From Eubacterium pyruvativorans (GTDB lineage: Bacteria > Bacillota > Clostridia > Peptostreptococcales > Anaerovoracaceae), in contig NZ_FNBF01000016.1 in assembly GCF_900102225.1 (NCBI RefSeq), positions 1 through 44,067 on the forward strand: a stretch of DNA of 44,067 bases, written 5' to 3'. A model generated the notes under the pieces. The model did not search any database. It had not been told where the DNA came from and worked only from the letters and a program-made list of their open reading frames with translations. This document shows positions 15,168-23,165 of this stretch, one piece after another (the stretch's first letter is position 1; each line of letters starts with the position of its first letter). The position numbers and the translations under genes were made by a program.

Positions 15168-16262
15168 ATGATTGAAAAGTACCTGAACGGGCTGGAAGTC
15201 AAGCCTGACGAACTCACTGCATTGGAGCGGACGACCCTGTACAGTCAGGGCAGGCCGGTGGACCGGATCCCCTGTGTTCTGGATACCGGTGAAACCATGG
15301 CGCCCATGCTGGGCATGTCCATTGATGCGTATTATCATTCCGCAGAGATGATGCTGGAACTGGAACTGTATCTTCATGATCATTTCCATTCGGACGGAGC
15401 GGGAATTTCCCTGACGCTCCGGGGAATGGCGGAGGCGATGGGAAGCCGGATCCGGTATTCCGATCACAACATTGCGGTGCTGGACCAGCCGGCCATTCGT
15501 GTGGAAGATGCGGATCAGGCGAAGAGTGTGAATATCGATGAGGACGGACGGCTGCCGGTGATTCTGGAAGCCATGCGCCTGGTGAAAGAGAAGCTGGGGG
15601 CAGAGGTGCCGGTCAGCGGTACGGTTACGGGACCGTTCACGGTGGCGGCCATGGTTCTGGGCACCGAGAATCTGCTCATCGGTACGGTGCGGCACCCGGA
15701 GAAGATTCATGCCCTGATGGACATCATTGTGGAAAATAACAACAAGGTCATCCGGCGGATGGTGGACATGGGGGTGGGCATCGGCTTCGCTGATCCGGTG
15801 AGTTCCACTTCCCTGATCAGCAAGAAGCAGTATGAGACTTTCTCACTGCCGTATTTCAAGAAAAATGTGGCCTATATCAAGTCCCTGGGGGCCGGCTGCG
15901 GCCTTCATATCTGCGGCGGGAGCCGGGCACTGTGGGATGATCTGATCGATTCGGGCATCGGTACATTCAGCCTGGATAACATCGAGAGCATGGAAGAGGC
16001 GAAGAAGGTGCTGGGACCGCACATGTGCATCATGGGAAATGTGCCGCCGATCGAAGTCATGCGTTACGGCACGCCTCAGGATGTGCTCCGGTCCGCCCGG
16101 GACTGCATCCGGCAGTCCTATGATTCGCCCTGCGGCTATATCCTGACTTCCGGCTGTCAGATGCCGGTGGGGACGCCGGCGGAGAATATGACGGCGCTGA
16201 TGGACGCCGCCCGGATCTTCGGCCGTTGGCCGGTGGATCCGGCGGTTCTGGCGGAAGACTAA
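15168..16262 (+). CDS. Uroporphyrinogen decarboxylase-family methyltransferase (MtaA/CmuA-like)
   Basis: 364 residues with the UroD fold. The zinc motif of cobalamin-dependent MtaA/MtbA/CmuA-type methyltransferases is visible: H247 and C249 in LHICGG and C330 in LTSGC, with the usual spacing of about 80. The arginines that true HemE uses to bind porphyrin are not apparent and no heme genes are nearby, so heme synthesis is unlikely. These enzymes move methyl groups between a corrinoid protein and a thiol acceptor. No corrinoid protein or substrate-specific methyltransferase is encoded here, so its partner must be elsewhere. GATAGGAG precedes the ATG. It converges on the small gene 16272-16619. 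Confidence 0.85.
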   Translation: MIEKYLNGLEVKPDELTALERTTLYSQGRPVDRIPCVLDTGETMAPMLGMSIDAYYHSAEMMLELELYLHDHFHSDGAGISLTLRGMAEAMGSRIRYSDHNIAVLDQPAIRVEDADQAKSVNIDEDGRLPVILEAMRLVKEKLGAEVPVSGTVTGPFTVAAMVLGTENLLIGTVRHPEKIHALMDIIVENNNKVIRRMVDMGVGIGFADPVSSTSLISKKQYETFSLPYFKKNVAYIKSLGAGCGLHICGGSRALWDDLIDSGIGTFSLDNIESMEEAKKVLGPHMCIMGNVPPIEVMRYGTPQDVLRSARDCIRQSYDSPCGYILTSGCQMPVGTPAENMTALMDAARIFGRWPVDPAVLAED

Positions 16263-16271
16263 CTGCCGGAA

Positions 16272-16619
16272 TTACTTGTCGGAAGAAAGAGCCGACCGGA
16301 TCATCTGCTCTGCTCTGCGGCTGGCGTCGGTATTCGTGAACGTCAGCTGCAGCCGGCTGCTGCCGCAGCGCAGGGTGACGGTCGGCACTTCCATGGCATT
16401 ATCTCCGGAGCAGCAGGAATGATGCTCCGTGTTCACGCCGGAAGAGACCTCTGTGATGCAGCGGTACGGCAGGTAATACAGGGTCGCATTCCGGTAGAAA
16501 TACAGTGCGTCTATGCCGAATTTCGTATCTTCGATTTTCCCGGCATGTTTCCGGTCGCTTCTGGTGTCCGGAATCTCCTGCCCGTCGATATACGGGTATG
16601 CTTTTCTCAGTCCGAACAT
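16272..16619 (-). CDS. Conserved-looking small protein, possibly bacterial PH-like
   Basis: 115 residues from ATG 16619 with AAGGAG eight bases upstream. The sequence has a run of beta-strand-like segments (DTKFGIDALYFYRNATLYYLPYRCITEVSSG..., then EVPTVTLRCGSSRLQLTFTN) and a C-terminal amphipathic helix (ASRRAEQMIRSAL), an order that recalls bacterial pleckstrin-homology-like domains, but no motif proves it. A CC pair lies at about 69-70. No signal peptide or membrane segment. It converges with the methyltransferase gene, ten bases apart. Function unknown. Confidence 0.65.
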   Translation of the reverse strand: MFGLRKAYPYIDGQEIPDTRSDRKHAGKIEDTKFGIDALYFYRNATLYYLPYRCITEVSSGVNTEHHSCCSGDNAMEVPTVTLRCGSSRLQLTFTNTDASRRAEQMIRSALSSDK

Positions 16620-16770
16620 GGCGGACTCCTTTCTTTTTCGCCTATCGTTTTAGTTGGTTTTCATATTGTAATCCTTCCGGGGGCCGGTGTCAATGCGGGG
16701 GATGATTTGATCAAGATTCTATGGAGGTGGTTTATTCGTTTCAATAGAGAGAAAATTCTCTTTATTTGTA

Positions 16771-16799
16771 TTGACTGTGTGCTATGTACTAATTATAAT
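16771..16799 (+). promoter_or_regulatory. Strong sigma-A promoter of the riboswitch-controlled surface protein
   Basis: TTGACT (16771-16776) and TATAAT (16794-16799) are exactly 17 bases apart. A small palindrome AGAGAA-AA-TTCTCT (16748-16761) ends ten bases before the -35 box and may be an operator. The rest of the 340-base gap holds the riboswitch; I see nothing in 16640-16745. Confidence 0.85.
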
Positions 16800-16819
16800 A
16801 CAATTAAGAGAGGCGTGAG

Positions 16820-16889
16820 AAGGGCAAACCAGCCGTGAGGCTGGGACGCAAAACTACAGGGTCTCATTCTATTGAGACAGCCAGCTGCC
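16820..16889 (+). promoter_or_regulatory. Cyclic di-GMP-I (GEMM-I) riboswitch aptamer
   Basis: The invariant GEMM-I parts are present in order: GGGCAAACC, a stem capped by the GNRA tetraloop GTGA (AGCC-GTGA-GGCT), GGGACGCAAA, a variable stem (GTCTCA/TGAGAC around TTCTAT) and the closing CAGC-TGCC strand. P1 forms from GGCA (16823-16826) and TGCC (16886-16889). It sits 20 bases after the TATAAT box. Its 3' P1 strand is shared with the following terminator, so ligand binding should prevent termination and turn the gene on. Confidence 0.93.
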
Positions 16890-16916
16890 ATCCGAGAATT
16901 GTGATGGCGGTTTTTT
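16885..16916 (+). terminator. Riboswitch expression-platform terminator
   Basis: CTGCCATC (16885-16892) pairs with GATGGCGG (16903-16910, one G-U pair), followed by six T residues. Bases 16886-16889 are also the P1 strand of the c-di-GMP aptamer, so the two structures exclude each other. Confidence 0.9.
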
Positions 16917-16959
16917 GTGAAAGAACCGCCGGAAGAATCTGAGAAAGGAAGGATGCATT

Positions 16960-19368
16960 ATGAAAAGAAGACAGGCACTGATCGCAGTAGCACTGTCAGC
17001 GACCACCGCAGTTGTGATGAGTCCGGTGACAGTATTGGGATTGTCGATTGACAAGACCTCGGAACAGTATGCGCAGGAGAAGGATGCCCAGGACTGGGTG
17101 GAAGCAGAGAAGACCAGCGCAGAGAAAGACGGGTATACCGTAGACACAGAGAGGACGAAGGTGGAGAGTGGAACCACTTCATCCACAACTACCGAAATGA
17201 AGACTATAGATGAAACTTATCAGAAGCAGGAAGATGCGAATGCGAAGGCTGAAGAGGTCCGGGGGAAAGGCGGATCTGCTGTGGTGCAGGAGTCCCAGAA
17301 ATCGGATGAAAACTGGGCAGACGGTACGCCGGAAACGAAGGTGGATCAGTCGGACAATCCGTATCAATCCAAGGAGGAGCGGGATACCAAGAGGGACGCA
17401 GATTATGAGAAAGTGAATCAGGAAAAGCCGGAAAATACGGACACGAAGAAGTATTCTGTAGAGAAGAAGGATACGGATGCCACGAAGACGGTGAAGGAGC
17501 AGACACAGCAGACCAGGGATATCCATGAAGAAGGTTTGACCATGGATGCGGCGGAGCAGAAAAAAACAGAAATCGAGAGAAATCTTTCCGGTCAGGCAGC
17601 CATCACACCATCCCAGGGAGAGAATGAGAACTGGGGAAATAAGGAGAAGGTAGGGGAACTGGATTCTGACAACATGTATGAGTCGGAGGATGACCGTAAC
17701 CATGCGTTGAGCGATGCAATCAATGCGATGATTGAACAGCTGAAGCAGAAAAGCACGGACACCGAGCGGTATACAGCGGAATCAGAGAACACCACTGGAT
17801 CGAAGACCGTTTCAGACCCGTCAGGGAATGAAACGAAGTATTTTGAAACCCGGAATGAAGCAAATGAAAAACATGAAATAGACAGCAGGGACGGGAAGAA
17901 TCCGACTGAAGTTACGGTATTGAGAGGAGAGTCTGTCTCGGATACTGTCTTAGAAAATGCAACTTCGGAAGAGGTTGACGCCTTTCTGAACGGGGAAAAG
18001 CCGGGAACGACGTACGAAGACGGGGATAAGGAGCATTCCTGGACCATTGAGAAGGGTGATGTGAAGGTAATCGCTTTGGAAGATATCACGGAAGCATTCA
18101 AAGGAAGAACCTTCAAGAGCCGTGAAGAAGCGAATGAAGCATTGCAGATCTATCTGGAGAAGAAGGGTATCACTGAAGGGGAATGGACGATCCAGGCGGA
18201 GGTGAAGGATGTTTCTCAGGAAGAAACCAGTACAGTGTATGAGCTGTCTTCTGTTGCATTGAAAGAAAATCCGGACTCGAATCCATGGCGCTATGACCAT
18301 CTGGATATCGTTCAGATTTCTTCGGATTCAGGAATCGAACTCACCGGCGGTACGGTAACGACGGAAGGGAAGACAACGAAGTTGAAGGTGTGCGGCTTTG
18401 GTGCGACCTGGGACAATGGCTATAAGGAGTATCGTAACACCGGAATCCGGATTACGAACAATTCTCTCGTCACATTGACCGGTACGTACACTTTCAAAAC
18501 GGAATCCGGTGAAACGGTCACGAAAGAATTCCAGATGCAGGGTTATCTCAACGAAGATGCCAGAACGTGGCAGGCTGCACAAGAAAAGGGATTCAACAAT
18601 ACCATCAATGCCTGTCAGCACTGGGGACAGGGACATGGATATGACCTTCGCTTCTCGATTCTGGAAAACGAAATCACAGAAACATTCCTGAATCAGATGT
18701 TTGTTGTGGAAGGTCTGGCGGAGAAGAAGGAAGATACTTTCAAGGTGACGAAGAACACAACAAATCTGGAATATCAGTACACTGTTCCGGGAACGAAGGA
18801 GATCCCGGTGTACGGGTACAAGGTTGTGGAGTACAAGGAAACACGAAATCCGACGACTTACAGTGTGGATGGAAGTTATACAGAAAGCGTCGAAGTGGAG
18901 CGCCAGGTGCCGGTTTACGGATACCAGATTATCCTGCATGAGCAGACCAGAGATGCAACGTCATATCGTGTGACCGGATCCTATAACGAAGAAAGAACCG
19001 TGCTGACGCCGTGGTACCGGGGACATATCGTCGCAACGAAAGCCGATTCACCGGTCGTTCCGCCGACACCGGCAGAACCGGAGACGCCGGACGTACCGGC
19101 GGAACCGGATCCACCGGAATTGCCGGATACGCCGGAAGAACCAAATACACCGGAAGAACCGGATGCTCCGGTACAGCCAGACAGTCCGGCAGGGACCGCA
19201 GAGAAACCGGTCGCACCGGCAATGCAGCCGAACGGACCGGTTATGCTGAAAACGTCCGTACCGCAGACTGGAGATGAGACGAATATTCCACTGCATGGGT
19301 TCGGCCTGGTTCTGAGTATGACGGCAGCCGGCGTCGTCCTCCGGAAACGGAAGAATAACGACAAGTAG
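16960..19368 (+). CDS. c-di-GMP-controlled, sortase-anchored repeat surface protein
   Basis: 802 residues. Signal peptide 1-27 (KRR, hydrophobic core, ending near TVLG). Residues about 35-310 hold three degenerate copies of a roughly 100-residue Lys/Glu-rich unit, each beginning with a Y-containing segment (EQYAQEKD, NPYQSKEE, NMYESEDD) and containing a YTVDTER / YSVEKKD / YTAESEN motif; they should be long helices. A compact region follows (about 440-580), then two copies of a YG-Y-E-R-T-Y-V-G-SY motif (about 610-690), a Pro/Glu wall-spanning stretch (697-750) and a sorting signal VPQTG at 767-771, hydrophobic span and RKRKNNDK tail. GGAAGGA precedes the ATG. High c-di-GMP should switch it on, so adhesion or biofilm is likely. 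No sortase gene is in the window. Confidence 0.85.
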   Translation: MKRRQALIAVALSATTAVVMSPVTVLGLSIDKTSEQYAQEKDAQDWVEAEKTSAEKDGYTVDTERTKVESGTTSSTTTEMKTIDETYQKQEDANAKAEEVRGKGGSAVVQESQKSDENWADGTPETKVDQSDNPYQSKEERDTKRDADYEKVNQEKPENTDTKKYSVEKKDTDATKTVKEQTQQTRDIHEEGLTMDAAEQKKTEIERNLSGQAAITPSQGENENWGNKEKVGELDSDNMYESEDDRNHALSDAINAMIEQLKQKSTDTERYTAESENTTGSKTVSDPSGNETKYFETRNEANEKHEIDSRDGKNPTEVTVLRGESVSDTVLENATSEEVDAFLNGEKPGTTYEDGDKEHSWTIEKGDVKVIALEDITEAFKGRTFKSREEANEALQIYLEKKGITEGEWTIQAEVKDVSQEETSTVYELSSVALKENPDSNPWRYDHLDIVQISSDSGIELTGGTVTTEGKTTKLKVCGFGATWDNGYKEYRNTGIRITNNSLVTLTGTYTFKTESGETVTKEFQMQGYLNEDARTWQAAQEKGFNNTINACQHWGQGHGYDLRFSILENEITETFLNQMFVVEGLAEKKEDTFKVTKNTTNLEYQYTVPGTKEIPVYGYKVVEYKETRNPTTYSVDGSYTESVEVERQVPVYGYQIILHEQTRDATSYRVTGSYNEERTVLTPWYRGHIVATKADSPVVPPTPAEPETPDVPAEPDPPELPDTPEEPNTPEEPDAPVQPDSPAGTAEKPVAPAMQPNGPVMLKTSVPQTGDETNIPLHGFGLVLSMTAAGVVLRKRKNNDK

Positions 19369-19452
19369 CCTCGTTTGCAAGACACCAGCATTTAGCACAT
19401 TCAATTAAGATGGGACGCCTGCGAAATGTCCTTCCTTCAGGTATCCCCAGAG

Positions 19453-19508
19453 GGCGGGGGGACCGCCGGATGATGGAATCGATTTCCTTCATCCGGCGTC
19501 CCCCCGCC
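19453..19508. terminator. Very long GC-rich hairpin between convergent genes
   Basis: A 20-bp stem with one bulged C: left arm 19453-19473 (GGCGGGGGGAC then CGCCGGATGA), right arm 19489-19508, loop 19474-19488. No long T-run follows on either strand. It lies between the ends of the surface-protein gene (+) and the RDAC-like gene (-) and probably stops or protects both transcripts. Confidence 0.65.
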
Positions 19509-19523
19509 TGTTAATTTCGCCGT

Positions 19524-19736
19524 TCAGGCCAGTCCGAAGGCCAGTCCGTCGTCGGTGCGGGTCACTTTCTCTCCCCGGGCAGTTAGAAATTCGGTGAGGT
19601 AGGCTGCGACGGCCTCGTTTGGTTCATCCAGCGTGAAATAGAACCCGCCGCAGGTGTCGTGAATATGGATGTGCACGTTGAATTGTTCCTCTATCTCCCG
19701 CTGCAGCTGCCCCGCATCGATCAGTGTGATTATCAT
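19524..19736 (-). CDS. RDAC-family-like small protein
   Basis: 70 residues from ATG 19736, chosen because AGGAGG lies seven bases upstream; the open frame upstream of it has no ribosome site. The central segment VHIHIHDTCGGFYFTLDE resembles the small RDAC proteins of Bacillota, named for a conserved RDACGG-like core; here the core reads HDTCGG. It is predicted to be a compact alpha/beta protein without signal or membrane parts. TATAAT on the minus strand at 19803-19808, 17 bases from TTCCCG, is its likely promoter. Function unknown; the family match is from memory. Confidence 0.55.
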   Translation of the reverse strand: MIITLIDAGQLQREIEEQFNVHIHIHDTCGGFYFTLDEPNEAVAAYLTEFLTARGEKVTRTDDGLAFGLA

Positions 19737-19860
19737 GGATGTACCTCCTGTGTCATGGGCGCCGGCCCGGCCGCCGCCTTCTGATGGAATTGATTCGCAT
19801 ACATTATAATACCCGCTTTCCGGTACGGGAAGCGCCGGCAGGTGAATCTCTCTCCGTTCT

Positions 19861-19869
19861 GTGTTATAA
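19861..19869 (+). promoter_or_regulatory. Extended -10 promoter of the MATE gene
   Basis: TGTTATAAT matches TGnTATAAT, 52 bases before the MATE start codon; no clear -35 box. Confidence 0.5.
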
Positions 19870-19920
19870 TTACTGCTCAAGTCGTTGATCAACGGAAGAA
19901 TCAGAATAACAGGAGAAGTT

Positions 19921-21243
19921 ATGTCGGATAACAGTGCACTGCGCAAAAAATTCATTCATTATATCGTCCCGTCGATTGTGTCTCAGATGGTGTTCATGCT
20001 GTACACACTGGTGGATGCCATTTTCGTGGCCCGGGGCGTAAATGCCCGGGCGCTGGCCGGGGTGAATATTTCGGCGCCTTTTGTCACACTGCTTTTTGCC
20101 ATTTCCATCACCCTGGCGGTGGGAACGTCCACCCAGGTATCCCGGCTCCGGGGGGAGGGACATCCAGAGCAGGCATCGGAAATTTTTTCTATGAATTTCG
20201 CTGTGGCGACGGTGCTGTCGCTGGTGATAACGGTGCTGGCGATCGCCTTCACATCGCCTTTTGCCGATCTGCTTGGCGCCACACCGAACACGAAGGAATA
20301 CGTCCTGCACTACGTCCGGACGATCGCACCGTTCTCGGTGTTTTTCATCTATTCCTATCTGTTTGAAATTCTGATCGCGGTGGACGGATTCCCGGCAGAA
20401 GCCACAAAAATCGTGGCGCTCGGCGTCATCGGGAATTTCGTGATGGATTATCTGTTCATCTTCGTGTTCCACTGGGGTGTGTTCGGAGCGGCCTTCGCCA
20501 CCGGGCTGTCCCAGCTGCTGGTGACGGTGGTGTACCTGTTCCACTTTCTGGGGCCGAAGGGAAACATCAAATTCCGGCATTTCCACTGGGATGGAAGAAC
20601 GGTGACCGGATCCATGTACCGGGGGATGCCTTCCGGGGTCATGGAACTTTCTCCGGGGCTGATCACGTTCATTCTGGTTCACTTCGTGGATTATAATCTG
20701 GGGGAGGACGGTCTGGTGGCCTTCTCCGCCATGGCGTATATGGCGGGGGTGCTGATCGTCCTGGCCGTGGGGGTGGCCCAGGGCGCTCAGCCGCTGATCA
20801 GCTTCCAAAACGGCCGGGGAGACCGGAAGGCGATCCGGAAACTGCTGAAGTATCAGCTGGTGACGGGAATCTCCCTGGAACTGATTCTATATATTTTGGT
20901 GTGCATTTTCTCCCGGACCTATGCGACCATTTTTCTGAAGGGGGACGCCGACAGCCTGATCGGCTACACGGCGGAGATGATGCGGTATTACCTGCTGTTT
21001 GCGGTTCTGGACGGCTTCACGGTGGTGATTTCCATTACGGTGACCGGGCTGGAGAAGCCTTTGCCGGGCATTATTCTGTCCGGACTCAGGGCCTCGGTGT
21101 TCCTGCTCGTCGGCTGCGTCATCACCACATGGATCGGCGGGGATGCTATCTGGTTCGCCATGCTGATTGCGGAGGTGCAGACGGCGGTGTGCGCAGCGTG
21201 GGTGATGAGAAGGGAGTTCGGCGGAAGGACAAAAAATAACTGA
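19921..21243 (+). CDS. MATE-family multidrug/metabolite exporter
   Basis: 440 residues from ATG 19921 (AGGAGAAG upstream; a TTG at 19885 in frame is not needed). Twelve predicted membrane spans in two MatE halves. The first-half signature PSIVSQMVFMLYTLVDAIFVARGVN (about 13-37, with the conserved D near 28) and VGTSTQVSRLRGEGHPEQA are visible, as is the second-half GMPSGVMELSPGLITFILV and GVAQGAQPLISFQNGRGD. MATE proteins export cationic compounds by Na+ or proton antiport. It stands alone; the substrate is unknown. Confidence 0.93.
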   Translation: MSDNSALRKKFIHYIVPSIVSQMVFMLYTLVDAIFVARGVNARALAGVNISAPFVTLLFAISITLAVGTSTQVSRLRGEGHPEQASEIFSMNFAVATVLSLVITVLAIAFTSPFADLLGATPNTKEYVLHYVRTIAPFSVFFIYSYLFEILIAVDGFPAEATKIVALGVIGNFVMDYLFIFVFHWGVFGAAFATGLSQLLVTVVYLFHFLGPKGNIKFRHFHWDGRTVTGSMYRGMPSGVMELSPGLITFILVHFVDYNLGEDGLVAFSAMAYMAGVLIVLAVGVAQGAQPLISFQNGRGDRKAIRKLLKYQLVTGISLELILYILVCIFSRTYATIFLKGDADSLIGYTAEMMRYYLLFAVLDGFTVVISITVTGLEKPLPGIILSGLRASVFLLVGCVITTWIGGDAIWFAMLIAEVQTAVCAAWVMRREFGGRTKNN

Positions 21244-21323
21244 ATCCGTTCCGAAACAGCACAGAACAGGAATCGAAGGGCCTTCCGGCCCGACGGCAGA
21301 GTAGAAATCGAAAGGAGTCTTCC

Positions 21324-22019
21324 ATGCGGACGGAAGAAATCAGGAAGGAGCTGTTTCTCATGCAGGACCGGAAATACCGGGATTTTCAGAGCCGGCTCAT
21401 GCCCACGGTGGACCCGGAACGGATGATCGGCGTCCGGACCCCGGCGCTGCGGAAGCTGGCGAAGGAGATGGGGAAGAGCGGGGACAGTGCGTCCTTTCTG
21501 GCGGAACTGCCCCACCGGTATTTCGACGAAAACCAGCTGCATGCCTTCCTGCTGTCGGAGATGAAAGATTTTCCCCGGTGCATGGAGGAAGTGGAGCGGT
21601 TTCTGCCGTACATTGACAACTGGGCCACCTGCGACCAGCTCTCCCCGAAGGTGTTCCGAAAGCACCGGAAGGAGCTGCTTCTCAGGATTCCGGAATGGAT
21701 CCGGTCGAAGGAAACCTACACGATCCGGTTCGGCATCGGCATGCTGATGCAGCATTTCCTGGATGAGGACTTCGATCCGGCCTATCTGGAGATGGTGGCA
21801 GCTCTCCGGTCAGAGGAATACTATGTCAATATGATGATTGCCTGGTATTTCGCCACGGCCCTGGCGAAGCAGTATGATGCGGCGCTGCCGCTGATGGAGA
21901 ACCGGCGGCTTTCGGGCTGGACCCATAACAAGGCGATTCAGAAAGCCCTGGAGAGTTTCCGGGTTACGCCGGAACACAAGGAAGTTCTGCGCAGTCTTCG
22001 GGTCCGCCGGGGGAAATGA
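21324..22019 (+). CDS. DNA alkylation repair (AlkD-like HEAT-repeat) protein
   Basis: 231 residues, all-helical HEAT-like pattern typical of AlkD-type proteins. Recognisable landmarks are GVRTPALRKLAKEM (about 36-49), YFDENQLHAFLL (about 66-77), IDNWATCDQLSPKVF (about 96-110, the WATCD DNA-contact segment) and YYVNMMIAWYFATALAKQ (about 172-189). AlkD proteins remove N3- and N7-alkylpurines without base flipping. AAAGGAG precedes the ATG by nine bases. It follows the MATE gene by 80 bases with no terminator seen, so the two may be cotranscribed. Confidence 0.9.
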   Translation: MRTEEIRKELFLMQDRKYRDFQSRLMPTVDPERMIGVRTPALRKLAKEMGKSGDSASFLAELPHRYFDENQLHAFLLSEMKDFPRCMEEVERFLPYIDNWATCDQLSPKVFRKHRKELLLRIPEWIRSKETYTIRFGIGMLMQHFLDEDFDPAYLEMVAALRSEEYYVNMMIAWYFATALAKQYDAALPLMENRRLSGWTHNKAIQKALESFRVTPEHKEVLRSLRVRRGK

Positions 22020-22023
22020 CCGG

Positions 22024-22064
22024 GGACAAAAAAGAAAAGGGGAAAGCGATCTCTATCGCTTTCC
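22024..22064 (-). terminator. Terminator of the kinase-like/transporter operon
   Basis: On the minus strand GGAAAGCGAT pairs with ATCGCTTTCC around AGAG, followed by CCCTTTTCTTTTTTG. The stem contains the stop codon of the kinase-like gene. Confidence 0.85.
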
Positions 22065-23150
22065 TCCCAGCCCTGCGTTCTCCAGAATCTGCAGCAGGAA
22101 ATCAATGGAACCCTGTACGCCGAACATGGAGGTGTTCAGGGTAATATCGTAGTTGGCGGCGTCATCCCAGCGGTGATTCGTGAAGAATTCGTAGTACTCC
22201 GCCCGGTGCCGGTCCGCCTGATGCATCTGACGGCGGGCGGTGCGCTCGTCCACCTGATTGACTTCCATGATCCGGCGGATCCGCTGTTTTTCCGGGGCGG
22301 TCAGGAAAATGCTGACATGGGGAATGTTGTTGTTCCGCATGACGATATCGGCGCAGCGGCCCATGATGACGAAATCCTGCTCCTTTGCCATGTCCAGCAG
22401 CAGCTCGGATTCAGCGAAAAAGTATGCGTCCCGGGCAGACAGGCCGTGGTAACGGCGGAAGCGCTGCAGATGCTCCTGCCAGGTCAGGTTCTGGGGACGG
22501 TAGGAGAGAGCCGGGTTGCCGGCGCCGATCTGGGCATTGATGATGTCGGTTTCCGACCGGGTCAGCGGCACGGCTCCGCCTTCGCCCGCAGTCCGCTGCA
22601 GCACCCGCATGAAAATATCGGCATCATAGTAGTCGATATGCAGCGCATCGGCGATGCCCAGTCCCACGTTGTTAGCTGCACTGCCGTAGGTCCGGTTGAT
22701 GCAGATGATCAGCCGGTCCTTCCGGCTGAACCGGTTGTGCAGGTTCAGCTCATTCAGCTGTACATCCCGTTCAGAAGCCACCAGCGTGCCGGGGTGGGCT
22801 GCGATCTCCCGGAATTCATTAAACAGTTCGTTATACGCAGACAAAGCCCGGTAATGATCCTCCTCGTCCTGAATGCTGCGGGCCATGTTGCCGATCAGCG
22901 CCAGTTCGCTGCGGATGATGTGCTCGCCGTTCTCATTCAGCGCTTTCTCGATGATGGTCACGTTGCGCTCCCGGTCGTTGGTGAACACCCTTCCCAGAGA
23001 AGATCCGCTCAGTTCGTAGACCAGCTTGTCCAGATCATACAGCTTCCCGGCCAGTTCCCGGGCGCTGATTTTTTTCCCCTCTGTGCCGCTTTCCGAAGTG
23101 TCCTTCGGGACGGACGGACGAATATCCTTGTTTTTTTTGTCCTTACTCAT
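22053..23150 (-). CDS. Cytidylate-kinase-like family protein with an N-terminal extension
   Basis: 365 residues. Residues about 145-365 match the cytidylate kinase-like family: the P-loop-like segment IICINRTYGSAANNVGLGIADAL (about 145-167) lacks the classical GxxGxGK[ST] lysine, followed by YYDADIFM, FVIMGRCADIVM and a LID-like RRIMEVNQVDERTARRQMHQADRHRAEYYEFF region, and NYDITLNTS. The first 140 residues are charged and helical with no known domain. Whether it phosphorylates nucleotides is not shown for the family. It follows the transporter gene by 15 bases and shares its terminator, which hints at a regulatory link. Confidence 0.8.
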   Translation of the reverse strand: MSKDKKNKDIRPSVPKDTSESGTEGKKISARELAGKLYDLDKLVYELSGSSLGRVFTNDRERNVTIIEKALNENGEHIIRSELALIGNMARSIQDEEDHYRALSAYNELFNEFREIAAHPGTLVASERDVQLNELNLHNRFSRKDRLIICINRTYGSAANNVGLGIADALHIDYYDADIFMRVLQRTAGEGGAVPLTRSETDIINAQIGAGNPALSYRPQNLTWQEHLQRFRRYHGLSARDAYFFAESELLLDMAKEQDFVIMGRCADIVMRNNNIPHVSIFLTAPEKQRIRRIMEVNQVDERTARRQMHQADRHRAEYYEFFTNHRWDDAANYDITLNTSMFGVQGSIDFLLQILENAGLGGKR

Positions 23151-23165
23151 GCCGGACCTCCTCTC

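Noticed and set aside
15168-16262. UroD-family gene as heme biosynthesis hemE
   Set aside because: It carries the H-x-C...C zinc motif of cobalamin-type methyltransferases and has no heme neighbours.
17179-17703. 174-residue hydrophobic minus-strand frame inside the surface-protein gene
   Set aside because: Leu/Ile-rich because it is antisense to Lys/Glu-rich codons; no start signals.
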